Positions 42,933 to 50,955 of a stretch of DNA of 64,000 nt are shown piece by piece. Position numbers and translations under genes: made by a program. The notes beneath the pieces were generated by a model that was given only the letters and a program-made list of their open reading frames with translations, did no database searches and had not been told where the DNA came from. Position 1 is the stretch's first letter; every line of letters begins with the position of its first letter. The stretch is from Salinicoccus halodurans. Lineage in GTDB: Bacteria; Bacillota; Bacilli; Staphylococcales; Salinicoccaceae. Location: assembly GCF_900114445.1 (NCBI RefSeq), contig NZ_FOTB01000002.1, positions 395,752-459,751 on the forward strand, written 5' to 3'.

Positions 42933-43541
42933 ATGATGAACAAAGTTTTGCTGGTTGGAGAACTTGTCAAAAATGTTACGCTGTCCCAGACTGCCAATGG
43001 GAGTGTCAATTCTTTCATCATCGCTACAATACGTGTGCCCAAAGATGAGAGAAAAGAAAAGGAAATCCACTTCATATACTGCAAAGCTTTCGGAAAAGCG
43101 ATTCCCAGGGTTCTTTCCGAGACCCGTGAAGGCGAAATTTTATGTGTCAGTGGACAAATTGCTTCAACTTCTCATATAAAACCGAATGGCGAGAAGGAAT
43201 ATGGAATGGAAATATGGGCTGAAAGTATAAAACCGATGCCACAGAAAATATCAGATCAGAAGAATCTGAACAATCCTTCTAAAATGATCAGTGATGCAGT
43301 CAGGTATTATGATCAGCATAACGTTGTGGGGCAGAAGTCTGTCCATACATTAAATGAAGACGAGAAAGACCAGCAAATATCCGCCGGACGGGATGACCAT
43401 CTGGAAGCCCTTGAAAAAATCATGAGTAAAACCATGCCTGTGACGGATATAAATGATTCCAATAAAGAAGAGGAATCAGACACTGGATATAAAGACAAAG
43501 GACATGATGAAAAAGCAAATGAAGAAAAAGCCCTTGCGTAG
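42933..43541 (+). CDS. ssbB: Single-stranded DNA-binding protein, secondary paralogue
   Basis: 202 residues. The N-terminal OB fold (about 1-105) starts MMNKVLLVGELVKNVTLSQT and includes FIIATIRVPKDERKEKEIHF. The C-terminal 95 residues are charged and low-complexity and end EEKALA, without the acidic DDDIPF-type tip that recruits partner proteins. This and the position beside ywpF point to the SsbB (YwpH) paralogue used in natural transformation in Bacillus, not the replicative SSB. Start at the ATG-ATG of 42933/42936 after GGGGGGTGA. Confidence 0.88.
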   Translation: MMNKVLLVGELVKNVTLSQTANGSVNSFIIATIRVPKDERKEKEIHFIYCKAFGKAIPRVLSETREGEILCVSGQIASTSHIKPNGEKEYGMEIWAESIKPMPQKISDQKNLNNPSKMISDAVRYYDQHNVVGQKSVHTLNEDEKDQQISAGRDDHLEALEKIMSKTMPVTDINDSNKEEESDTGYKDKGHDEKANEEKALA

Positions 43542-43599
43542 TTATTAACAGATCCGCCACCCAATCTTTTGAAAATTCTACACTCACACACTACTCACC

Positions 43600-43652
43600 T
43601 GTCCGGTAGAATGCTTAATGCTGCGAAAAAGCACTCTGCCGGGCATTTTTTT
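43600..43652 (+). terminator. Intrinsic terminator of the ssb gene
   Basis: A long stem (about 16 of 17 paired, TGTCCGGTAGAATGCTT with AAGCACTCTGCCGGGCA, two G-U) followed by TTTTTTT. Confidence 0.85.
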
Positions 43653-43829
43653 ACATTTTTTGAATTGTAAAGGTCATATTAATATTTTCAGTTACGTTAA
43701 ATAACATTTGTGTTACGGATGTCAGATAATAAGAAAAATTTTATATCTACAGCAATGATTTATGAATATATACATAGACGCTGACATATCAAGCTTCCCC
43801 CCTTCAAACTGTAAACATAAGAATTTTAA

Positions 43830-43869
43830 AAGTTCAATTAAAGTATATAAAGATAATTTAATTGAACTT
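43830..43869. repeat. 13-bp perfect inverted repeat
   Basis: AAGTTCAATTAAA (43830-43842) and its exact complement at 43857-43869, 14-nt loop. It lies about 35 bp upstream of the WalR box. Confidence 0.7.
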
Positions 43870-43903
43870 CTTTGCAATAATACATATCTCCAAGAAATCT
43901 GTC

Positions 43904-43920
43904 TGTAATATAAATGTAAA
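43904..43920 (+). promoter_or_regulatory. WalR (YycF) box
   Basis: TGTAAT-ATAAA-TGTAAA matches the WalR consensus TGTWAH-N5-TGTWAH exactly. It is about 140 bp before a secreted wall-hydrolase gene, the classic target type of WalKR. Confidence 0.75.
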
Positions 43921-44056
43921 AGAACGCGTAACATTTTATATTCCTGTAACCTACGTAATGATTTTGTTTGATATAGTATTACCTAGTTGATTAACAGAGA
44001 TAAAAACTTAATCTAATAAAAATTAATCCAGTGATTAGCGGGAGGAAAATATTATT

Positions 44057-44938
44057 ATGAAAAAAGTAATATCAGTAGGTGCAGCGATTGCTGTATCCGG
44101 TACGTTAGCATATAGCGCCGAAGCGGCAAGCCACACAGTAGATACGGGTGATACTATCTGGGGTCTTGCTCAGGAAAATAATACTTCAGTGGAAACGATC
44201 AAATCTGAAAACGGTCTTACTTCAGACATCATCGTTCCTGGACAAGTAATTGAAATCGGCGGCGAAGAAAAAGCTGAGGAAGAAACTGAAACGACTGAAG
44301 CAGGTCTTTACACTATAAAAGAAGGCGATACTCTATTTGAAATCGCTCAGGAATTTGATGTAACAGTTTCTGACCTTAAAGCTTGGAATAACTTGTCATC
44401 TGATATGATCTTTGCTGGTAAAACATTAACTGTATCCGGTGAAAATGCAGAACAGGCACCAGCAGTGGAAGCTCCACAGGTAGAAGAGCCGGCACAGCCA
44501 GCGCAGCAGGAGCAATCCAATAATGAAGCGGCAGAACAGCAGGCTGCACAACAGCAAGAACAGGCTGCAGCAGAGCAGGCTGCCCAAAAAGAAGCAGCAG
44601 CAAAGCAGGAAAGAGAAGCAGCTCAGCAACAGAAACAAGAGCAACAGGCTCAGCAGCAGCAACAGACTCAGACTGAAAACCAGTCTACGTCTTCAAGTAG
44701 CAACAGTGGACAAAACTGGGGAGCACTTGCACAATGTGAATCAGGCGGAAACGCGGGTGTTGTAAGTTCAAATGGACTTTATCATGGTCTTTACCAGTTT
44801 GATGTTCAAACGTGGAAATCTGTAGGCGGAAGCGGACTCCCATCCCAGGCTTCTGCAGCAGAACAGACTAAAAGAGCAGAAATCCTTTATGATCAAAGAG
44901 GTTCCCAGCCTTGGCCGGTATGCGGTTCAAGACTGTAA
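44057..44938 (+). CDS. Secreted LysM protein with C-terminal Rpf-like transglycosylase domain
   Basis: 293 residues. A signal peptide ends near AYSAEAA-S. Two LysM repeats follow (HTVDTGDTIWGLAQENNTS and YTIKEGDTLFEIAQEFDVT), then an acidic Pro/Ala and Gln/Ala/Glu-rich low-complexity linker (about 130-220), and a C-terminal domain of about 75 residues with ALAQCESGGNAGV (catalytic Glu) and a final WPVCGSRL. The Cys pair and Glu fit the Rpf-like lytic transglycosylase fold. It should bind and cleave peptidoglycan outside the membrane, like SceD/IsaA of staphylococci. Regulation by WalR is supported by the upstream box. It ends in a terminator. Confidence 0.92.
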   Translation: MKKVISVGAAIAVSGTLAYSAEAASHTVDTGDTIWGLAQENNTSVETIKSENGLTSDIIVPGQVIEIGGEEKAEEETETTEAGLYTIKEGDTLFEIAQEFDVTVSDLKAWNNLSSDMIFAGKTLTVSGENAEQAPAVEAPQVEEPAQPAQQEQSNNEAAEQQAAQQQEQAAAEQAAQKEAAAKQEREAAQQQKQEQQAQQQQQTQTENQSTSSSSNSGQNWGALAQCESGGNAGVVSSNGLYHGLYQFDVQTWKSVGGSGLPSQASAAEQTKRAEILYDQRGSQPWPVCGSRL

Positions 44939-44970
44939 AATCCAGAGTTTAATATAGATTGGTTTATCCA

Positions 44971-45000
44971 AATGCCGGGCGAATACGCCTGGCATTTTTA
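44971..45000 (+). terminator. Intrinsic terminator of the LysM/Rpf-like gene
   Basis: An 11-bp stem (AATGCCGGGCG with CGCCTGGCATT, loop AATA) followed by TTTTTA. Confidence 0.88.
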
Positions 45001-45008
45001 CTTTCTGT

Positions 45009-45037
45009 TTGACATAGATGAATTAGTTTATTACCAT
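45009..45037 (+). promoter_or_regulatory. Promoter of the thiamine salvage operon
   Basis: Perfect -35 TTGACA (45009-45014), 17-bp spacer and -10 TACCAT (45032-45037). Confidence 0.7.
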
Positions 45038-45059
45038 TGATACTAATAAAATAGCAATA

Positions 45060-45148
45060 CCACTAGGGGTGCTTTTTGCTGAGACAGCCACCCGGCTGAT
45101 CCCTTAGACCTGATCTGGATAATACCAGCGTAGGAAAGTGGGTTAGTC
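45060..45148 (+). promoter_or_regulatory. TPP riboswitch (THI element) aptamer
   Basis: Contains the conserved ACTAGGGGTGC, GCTGAGA and ACCTGATCTGGATAATACC-AGCGTAGG-AAGTG blocks of the TPP aptamer. P1 forms between ACTA (45062-45065) and TAGT (45144-45147). It controls tenA-thiD-thiM-thiE. Confidence 0.96.
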
Positions 45149-45212
45149 CGGCATGCTGTCATGCTTTTATATACTGAACCCGTTTCCAACGTCTGGAGAC
45201 GGGTTTTATTAT
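45140..45212 (+). terminator. TPP riboswitch expression platform
   Basis: The terminator is an 11-bp stem (45177-45187 with 45195-45205) followed by TTTTATTAT. Its 5' arm (ACTGAACCC, 45173-45181) can instead pair with GGGTTAGT (45140-45147) of the aptamer P1, giving an antiterminator. TPP binding should hold P1 closed and let the terminator form. Confidence 0.88.
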
Positions 45213-45231
45213 ATTGAAAAGGAGAAATTCT

Positions 45232-45915
45232 ATGCTTACGGATAAACTGATTCAGGATGTTGAGCCGATTATTGAGGAAATCTATTATGATGATTTTATA
45301 CAGGGGTTGATTAGGGGGGATATAGAGAAGTCCTCTGTCATCCATTATCTGCAGGCAGATGCTTTATATCTGGATGAATTTGCGAAAATTTATGCGATGC
45401 TGATTGCCAAAGCTGATTCCAGGGAAACTGTAAAATATCTTCTTGGACAGATGGAATTCCTGTTTGACGGGGAAAGTGAGGCACATGAAACACTCGCCCG
45501 GTCAGTTGATATGCCGTATGAAGAAATCATTGAAGCTGGCGAATGGTATCCTTCCGCAGATCATTATATAAAGCACATGTATTACAATGTTTACGCGAAG
45601 GAGAATATAGCTTTTACTTTCAGTGCCATGGCTCCGTGTCCATATGTATATAAAAAAATTGCTCAAATGGTGTTGGAACGGAATACTTTTGAAAATGATC
45701 ATCCTTATAGAAGCTGGTTCGAATTTTATAATGATGACATGGATGATACCGTAGATGTCATGTTTGACATCATTAACCGGGAAAGTGGGAATATGACACA
45801 AAAAGATATTACAGTACTCAGGAAAAATTTTATCCAGAGCACTGAACATGAAAAAAGATTTTTCAACATGGCTGCCATAAAAGAAAGATGGATGGAGGTG
45901 GGTGTGAATGCGTAA
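45232..45915 (+). CDS. tenA: Aminopyrimidine aminohydrolase TenA
   Basis: 227 residues of the all-helical TenA fold. The catalytic Cys is in MAPCPYVY, with YLQADALYL (Asp) and STEHEKRFF (Glu). It hydrolyses aminopyrimidine breakdown products of thiamine to HMP for salvage. ATG 45232 follows AAAGGAG. It overlaps thiD by 8 nt and is the first gene behind the TPP riboswitch. Confidence 0.95.
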   Translation: MLTDKLIQDVEPIIEEIYYDDFIQGLIRGDIEKSSVIHYLQADALYLDEFAKIYAMLIAKADSRETVKYLLGQMEFLFDGESEAHETLARSVDMPYEEIIEAGEWYPSADHYIKHMYYNVYAKENIAFTFSAMAPCPYVYKKIAQMVLERNTFENDHPYRSWFEFYNDDMDDTVDVMFDIINRESGNMTQKDITVLRKNFIQSTEHEKRFFNMAAIKERWMEVGVNA

Positions 45916-46702
45916 ATTTCCTATTGCACTGACGGTTGCCGGGACGGACCCAACAGGCGGGGCAGGTGTGCTTGCTGACAGTAAGGCTTTTCACTCGAGA
46001 GGAGTGTACGGCATGGCGGCAGTGACTTCTCTGACTGCACAGAATACGCGGGGTGTGCAGGATGTCTATAATATCCCTGCTGAATTTTTGGAGCGTCAGC
46101 TTCACAGTATTTTCAGTGATGAAGTGCCGCATGCGATGAAGAGTGGGATGATTGCGACTGTTGAAATGATGGAAGTCATCATGGAAACGGTGGAAAAATA
46201 TGATATACCTTATGTTATTGACCCTGTTATGATTGCCACCAGCGGGGATGCATTGATAGAAGAACGTTCGATTGAATTTTTAAGAGATTCGCTGCTGCCT
46301 GTTGCAATGAATGTTACACCGAATATACACGAGGCGGAAAAGATTACAGGACAGGAAATCAGAGGCGAGGCTGATGTGAGAAAAGCGGCTAAAATATTCC
46401 TGAAGGAACTCGGACTTCAGAGCGTCATCATAAAGGGCGGACATCTTGATGGGGATGCTGTCGATTATTTATTCACCGGGGATGATGAAGTGGCAGTAGG
46501 TGAATCCCGTATTGATACGAAACATACGCATGGTACAGGATGCACTTTTTCAGCTGTCATCACAGCTGAACTTGCTAAGGGGAAAACAATGGAAGAGAGT
46601 TTCAGGACAGCGAAAAAATATATAACATCAGCGATAAAGAACAGTCCCGGTATAGGGAAGGGCAACGGCCCAGTCAATCATTTCAGTTTTAAAGGAGAGT
46701 AG
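45908..46702 (+). CDS. thiD: Hydroxymethylpyrimidine (phosphate) kinase
   Basis: 264 residues of the ribokinase fold: VAGTDPTGGAGVLADSKAF at the N-terminus, IDPVMIATSGDALI, and the anion hole TKHTHGTGCTFSAVITAELA. It phosphorylates HMP and HMP-P to HMP-PP. Overlaps tenA; thiM follows after 3 bp. Confidence 0.95.
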   Translation: MRKFPIALTVAGTDPTGGAGVLADSKAFHSRGVYGMAAVTSLTAQNTRGVQDVYNIPAEFLERQLHSIFSDEVPHAMKSGMIATVEMMEVIMETVEKYDIPYVIDPVMIATSGDALIEERSIEFLRDSLLPVAMNVTPNIHEAEKITGQEIRGEADVRKAAKIFLKELGLQSVIIKGGHLDGDAVDYLFTGDDEVAVGESRIDTKHTHGTGCTFSAVITAELAKGKTMEESFRTAKKYITSAIKNSPGIGKGNGPVNHFSFKGE

Positions 46703-46705
46703 ATT

Positions 46706-47491
46706 ATGAACCGTATAGAAAAACTGCGTGAAGAAAACCCTTTGGTCGTCTGTATTACAAATGATGTGGTGAAAAATTTTACAGCCAACGGTATGCTGGC
46801 TGCGGGAACTTCTCCAATCATGAGCGGTGAAAAATCAGAAGCCGATGATTTGATGAGTGTCGCCTCAGGGCTGCTCATCAATATTGGAACAGCGGATCAG
46901 ACGAAATATGAACTGATGGATGCAATGATGAAAGCGGCCAACAAAAATAACGTTCCGGTTGTTTTTGACCCCGTGGGTTATGGTGCGTCGGAATTTCGCG
47001 CAGGTATCACAGACGATCTGCTGAAAAGTCATGAAGTGTCGCTCATCAAAGGCAATGCTGGTGAAATGATGGCTTTATCCGGGAAAGAAAGCCTTATGAA
47101 AGGCGTGGATTCAATGGAAAAGTCCGATGTTATGGAAATTGCGAAAGAGGTATATAAAAAGTTTGAAGTTCCTGCACTGGTTACAGGAGAGCGGGATGCC
47201 CTGGTTACGGATGCCAGTGAAATACTCATGGCAAACGGCCATGGACTGCAGAGTAAAATCACGGGATCAGGCTGCCTGCTCGGTGCATTGACAGCCGCTT
47301 TCATAGGTGTCGAGGGACAATTTGACGAAGAGGCGGCAGTGGATGCTGTCAGTTACTACAACCTCTGTGCCGAAGCGGCAGCCGGTAAAATAAGAATTCC
47401 AGGTCCCGGGACTTTTATGAACAAGCTTATAGATGAACTTTATCTGAATGAAGACAGCCTGCTTGAAGAAAAAATGGTGGAGGTCTATTGA
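46706..47491 (+). CDS. thiM: Hydroxyethylthiazole kinase
   Basis: 261 residues: LVVCITNDVVKNFTANG, VVFDPVGYGASEFR and the catalytic ITGSGCLLGALTAAF. It phosphorylates the thiazole moiety for salvage. The stop overlaps the thiE start by one base (TGATG). Confidence 0.95.
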   Translation: MNRIEKLREENPLVVCITNDVVKNFTANGMLAAGTSPIMSGEKSEADDLMSVASGLLINIGTADQTKYELMDAMMKAANKNNVPVVFDPVGYGASEFRAGITDDLLKSHEVSLIKGNAGEMMALSGKESLMKGVDSMEKSDVMEIAKEVYKKFEVPALVTGERDALVTDASEILMANGHGLQSKITGSGCLLGALTAAFIGVEGQFDEEAAVDAVSYYNLCAEAAAGKIRIPGPGTFMNKLIDELYLNEDSLLEEKMVEVY

Positions 47492-48108
47492 TGGACAGAA
47501 GTAGACTCAGGTTATATTTCATTTGTGGCAGTAATAATGTAGAAGGGAATCCGCTTCTTGTCATTGAGGCAGCATTGAAGAATGGCGTGACTCTGTTCCA
47601 GCTCAGGGAAAAAGGAGAGTATGCTTTGGAAGGTGAGGCGCTTTTTGACTTTGCATCGGATATTAAAGTATTATGCCGGAAATATAATGTCCCTTTCATC
47701 ATCAATGATGAACCGGAACTTGCTGAAAACGTAGGGGCGGATGGCATTCATCTGGGCCAGGATGATTTGGATAGCTCATTGCTGTCTCCGTATTTCGATG
47801 ATAAAATCATCGGCCTCTCTGTTGCAGACAGTCGTGAACTCGAGCAGAGTGACCTCGGGAAAGTGGATTATATCGGGACCGGACCGGTTTTCACAACGCC
47901 TTCCAAAGATGATGCCGGTGAGGTGATAGGCATTCATGGACTGGAGGAAATGAGAAATCTGACAGGAGATATGCCGATGGTTGCGATTGGCGGAATCACT
48001 CCTGAAAATTATCAGGAATGTCTGGAGCACGGCGCGGATGGCGTATCATTGATTTCTGCAATAGCAGGGGCACAGGATGTCGGAGGAGCTGTTAAAAGGT
48101 TCCTGTAA
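47491..48108 (+). CDS. thiE: Thiamine-phosphate synthase
   Basis: 205 residues of the TIM-barrel ThiE family: TLFQLREKGEY, FIINDEPELAENVGADGIHLGQDD, DYIGTGPVFTTPSKDD and AIGGITPENY. It joins HMP-PP and thiazole phosphate to thiamine phosphate. No de novo thiC or thiG is in the window, so this operon is salvage only. Confidence 0.95.
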   Translation: MDRSRLRLYFICGSNNVEGNPLLVIEAALKNGVTLFQLREKGEYALEGEALFDFASDIKVLCRKYNVPFIINDEPELAENVGADGIHLGQDDLDSSLLSPYFDDKIIGLSVADSRELEQSDLGKVDYIGTGPVFTTPSKDDAGEVIGIHGLEEMRNLTGDMPMVAIGGITPENYQECLEHGADGVSLISAIAGAQDVGGAVKRFL

Positions 48109-48217
48109 TCTTCCCGGACATTAAATATACTCAATTAAACCATGGAAAATGATTTTTTTACATTCCTGTTTATGGTACAATGCTTTTTATGTGAGATATT
48201 TTTTTTGAGGTGAAGAA

Positions 48218-49090
48218 ATGAGTAAAAAATGGCTCTTCCCCATAATGATCGGTCTGGTGCTCGTACTTTCAGGCTGTGATTATTCCCAGGAAGAAAACAG
48301 GGACGGTTTTTTCTTTAACACATTCGTACAGCCGATGGATTCATTACTTCATTGGCTTGGTGATAACCTTGGTCATAACTATGGTCTGGCAATCATCATT
48401 ATTACGCTAATTGTCCGTTTGGCTATTTTCCCATTCATGATGCGTACATATAAGAATCAGATGATGATGCGCGAAAAAATGAAAATAGTTAAGCCAGAAA
48501 TGGAAGAAATTCAGAAGAAGACAAAAGTGGCCACTACGCAGGAAGAGAAGATGGAAGCACAGCAGGAAATGATGGCATTGTACAAAAAGCACGGCATCAA
48601 TCCGCTGAACATGGGATGTCTGCCGATCTTTATCCAGATGCCGATTGTCATGGCGCTGTATTTCGCATTGAGGTTCCCTTCAGAAGGCGGTATTACAGAA
48701 TATCCTGATTTCCTTTGGATGAATCTGACAGAGACGGATTATTTCATGGTCGCAATCGCAGGTCTCGTATATGCCGGACAGGCATATGTATCCATGAAGT
48801 TCGTACCGGAAGAGCAGCGTAAACAGATGCAGCTGTTCATGTACATCTCGCCAATCATGATTATCTGGATTTCACTGATTTCACCTTCCGCACTCCCATT
48901 ATACTGGGCAGTCGGCGGTATATTCCTGATATTCCAGACATGGGCAGGTAACACGTTCTATAAGAAGAAAGTTGCCGAAGAGATGGCACCGATCATCGAA
49001 GCGCATGAGAGAGAGAAAGCTGAGAAAGAACAGCGCATCAAGAATGCGAAAGTAATGCCTAAAAAGAAACGCAAGAAGAAGAAGAATTAA
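48218..49090 (+). CDS. yidC: Membrane protein insertase YidC (lipoprotein form)
   Basis: 290 residues. The N-terminal lipobox LVLSGC shows the lipoprotein form found in Gram-positives. Five membrane segments with the hydrophilic-groove Arg in IITLIVRLAIFPFM, and a strongly basic C-terminal tail (MPKKKRKKKKN) that contacts ribosomes. It inserts membrane proteins alone or with SecYEG. GAGGTG precedes ATG 48218; an extended -10 (TGG-TACAAT, 48176-48181) is the likely promoter. Confidence 0.95.
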   Translation: MSKKWLFPIMIGLVLVLSGCDYSQEENRDGFFFNTFVQPMDSLLHWLGDNLGHNYGLAIIIITLIVRLAIFPFMMRTYKNQMMMREKMKIVKPEMEEIQKKTKVATTQEEKMEAQQEMMALYKKHGINPLNMGCLPIFIQMPIVMALYFALRFPSEGGITEYPDFLWMNLTETDYFMVAIAGLVYAGQAYVSMKFVPEEQRKQMQLFMYISPIMIIWISLISPSALPLYWAVGGIFLIFQTWAGNTFYKKKVAEEMAPIIEAHEREKAEKEQRIKNAKVMPKKKRKKKKN

Positions 49091-49102
49091 TTTTTCTTAG
49101 TC

Positions 49103-49142
49103 AAAACGCCCTTTCCGGGATTTCCGGGAAGGGCGTTTTTTC
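49103..49142. terminator. Bidirectional terminator between yidC and cls
   Basis: A GC-rich stem of at least 11 bp (ACGCCCTTTCC with its complement) flanked by A4 and T6. Confidence 0.88.
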
Positions 49143-49146
49143 GTGT

Positions 49147-50628
49147 TTACAATATTGGTGAAATGAGATTGGCAAAGCCCTCTTTAATCCGTATCCATTT
49201 ACTTCTTGAATCATATATCTCTTCAGTGAGCAGAGTGGAGTTTTTGATATCCTGCTCATAGGTTTCCCGGTATTTTCCGGCCTGTTCGGCATCGTATATA
49301 AAAGCATTGACTTCGAAGTTCAGCAGAAAACTTCTGTTATCAATATTCGTCGTTCCGACACTGAGAACTTCGTCATCAATCATAACCATTTTCTGATGCA
49401 GAAACCCCTTTTCATATATATGGACTTCTGCACCCATTTTGACCAGCGAGCCGGCGTTGGAGTATGTACCCCAGTAGACGAACGGGTGGTCAGGCATATT
49501 GGGGATCATCAGATGTACCTTGATGCCGCTTAAAATAGCAATCTTCACTGCTTCCAGAAATGACTGATCCGGTATGAAATAGGGCGTCTGGATATAGATG
49601 GATTCCTTTGCATTGTAGATCATTTTGATGTAGCCATATTTAATCTGCTGCCATTTCTCATCGGGACCGCTTGAAGCGATTTGAACCGGATTTTCACCGT
49701 AATAGCCAATTTCAGGGAAATATCTTTCTTCTCTGGTCAGGTTATTACGCCCTGAGTGGGAATTCCAGTCCAGCATGAATCTGATCTGCAGGGACTTGAC
49801 TGCTTCTCCGCTTATTCTCAAGTGTGTGTCCCGCCAAAATCCGAATTTTTTACTCAAACCGAGGTATTCATCACCGACATTGAAACCACCGACATAACCG
49901 ACGTCACCATCAATGACTACAATTTTACGATGGTTTCTGTTGTTCATCCGGGGATTGATCAAGGGGAGCATGTTGGGAAAGAAAGCTTCCACCTGGCCGC
50001 CCTCTTTCTTAAATTTCCTGAAATTCCTTAAACTGAGTCCCCTCGACCCCATGTCATCATAGAGAATCCTTACAGTGACACCTTCTTTTTGTTTTTGAAG
50101 CAAAGCTTCATACAATTCTTTCCCAAGATTGTCCAACCTGAAAATATAATATTGAAAGTGGATATGGTCTTTGGCATTGCGTATATCTGTGAGAAGGCTG
50201 TCGAATTTATCCCGTCCGTTTGTGAATGTTTCAATGGAATTGTTGACTGTCAAAAATGACTGGTTATTATACAGCAGCATGTGGATCAGTTTCTTGTTTT
50301 TCTCTGCAACTGGATTTGAAAAATCCAGCTTGTTGTTTTTCAATTCGTCAAGCTGGTCCTCCACCAGGTGCTCCATCCCGACCTTATCATCTTCCTGGAT
50401 GGTGAAAATCTTTTGGTTATATATTGTACGCCCAAACAGCATATAGATGACGAATCCCATAATCGGCAGGAAAAACAGAACAAGTATCCATGCCCAGACG
50501 CTTTGGGCACTGCGTCGTTCCAAAAAGATCAGACCGATGGCGAGAAGGAAATTAATGAAAATAATAATAAAAGTGATGATGCTCATCACTCTTGTGCTGA
50601 AAAAATAATCGAAGATTAACCAATCCAT
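49147..50628 (-). CDS. cls: Cardiolipin synthase
   Basis: 493 residues. Two N-terminal membrane helices precede two phospholipase-D (HKD) motifs: NHRKIVVIDGDVGYVGG near residue 220 and HQKMVMIDDEVLSVGTTN near residue 400. It condenses two phosphatidylglycerols to cardiolipin in the membrane, important for salt and stress tolerance in staphylococci. ATG 50628 is preferred over GTG 50637 because GAGGTG lies 6 nt before it. Convergent with yidC. Confidence 0.95.
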   Translation of the reverse strand: MDWLIFDYFFSTRVMSIITFIIIFINFLLAIGLIFLERRSAQSVWAWILVLFFLPIMGFVIYMLFGRTIYNQKIFTIQEDDKVGMEHLVEDQLDELKNNKLDFSNPVAEKNKKLIHMLLYNNQSFLTVNNSIETFTNGRDKFDSLLTDIRNAKDHIHFQYYIFRLDNLGKELYEALLQKQKEGVTVRILYDDMGSRGLSLRNFRKFKKEGGQVEAFFPNMLPLINPRMNNRNHRKIVVIDGDVGYVGGFNVGDEYLGLSKKFGFWRDTHLRISGEAVKSLQIRFMLDWNSHSGRNNLTREERYFPEIGYYGENPVQIASSGPDEKWQQIKYGYIKMIYNAKESIYIQTPYFIPDQSFLEAVKIAILSGIKVHLMIPNMPDHPFVYWGTYSNAGSLVKMGAEVHIYEKGFLHQKMVMIDDEVLSVGTTNIDNRSFLLNFEVNAFIYDAEQAGKYRETYEQDIKNSTLLTEEIYDSRSKWIRIKEGFANLISPIL

Positions 50629-50764
50629 GACATTCACCTCATTACCATTCTATTATATTATGAAAGTTATTTAAAATTTTGTAATATTTATTTTGTAAAA
50701 TGTATAGAAAAAACAAGTGTAAAAAGGTAAAATAGAATTAAGATGTATATGAAGGAGTGTCATT

Positions 50765-50914
50765 ATGCATAAAAACGACAATTCAAAAGTCAAACAAGTC
50801 GTCACGATGCTAAATGAACTCGGGGTCAAAGTCAAGGTTTCGAGATCTAGATTCGAAATTATGAATCGCATCGCACACAATGAGAAACTGCGATTGAAAG
50901 AACAAAACATTTAA
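50765..50914 (+). CDS. Small basic protein of unknown function
   Basis: 49 residues, beginning MHKNDNSKVKQVVTMLNELG and containing a basic VKVKVSRSRFEIMNRIAHNEK segment; predicted mostly helical, no signal or membrane helix. AAGGAG at 9 nt before ATG 50765 and a strong terminator directly after the stop support it as a real gene. I do not recognise the family. Its stop codon lies in the base of a terminator shared with rodA. It lies between cls (divergent) and rodA (convergent). Confidence 0.78.
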   Translation: MHKNDNSKVKQVVTMLNELGVKVKVSRSRFEIMNRIAHNEKLRLKEQNI

Positions 50915-50955
50915 ATTAAACCGCAGCCGATTTTTTCCGGCTGCGGTTTAATTTA
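50912..50955. terminator. Bidirectional terminator containing both stop codons of the small gene and rodA
   Basis: An 18-bp perfect stem (50912-50929 with 50938-50955, loop ATTTTTTC). The outermost TAA is the stop of the plus-strand small gene and, on the other strand, of rodA. Confidence 0.92.

Larger units (their letters stand above)
43542..44056 (+). other. 515-bp regulatory gap upstream of the LysM/Rpf-like gene
   Basis: It holds the ssb terminator (43600-43652), a 13-bp inverted repeat (43830-43869) and a perfect WalR box (43904-43920). TATAGT at 43972-43977 is a possible -10 without a good -35, as expected for an activated promoter. I see no gene in it. Confidence 0.7.

Noticed and set aside
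44440-44720. CAG/CAA-rich stretch as a possible microsatellite or CRISPR-like repeat
   Set aside because: It is in frame within a secreted protein's linker, imperfect, and has no spacer structure.
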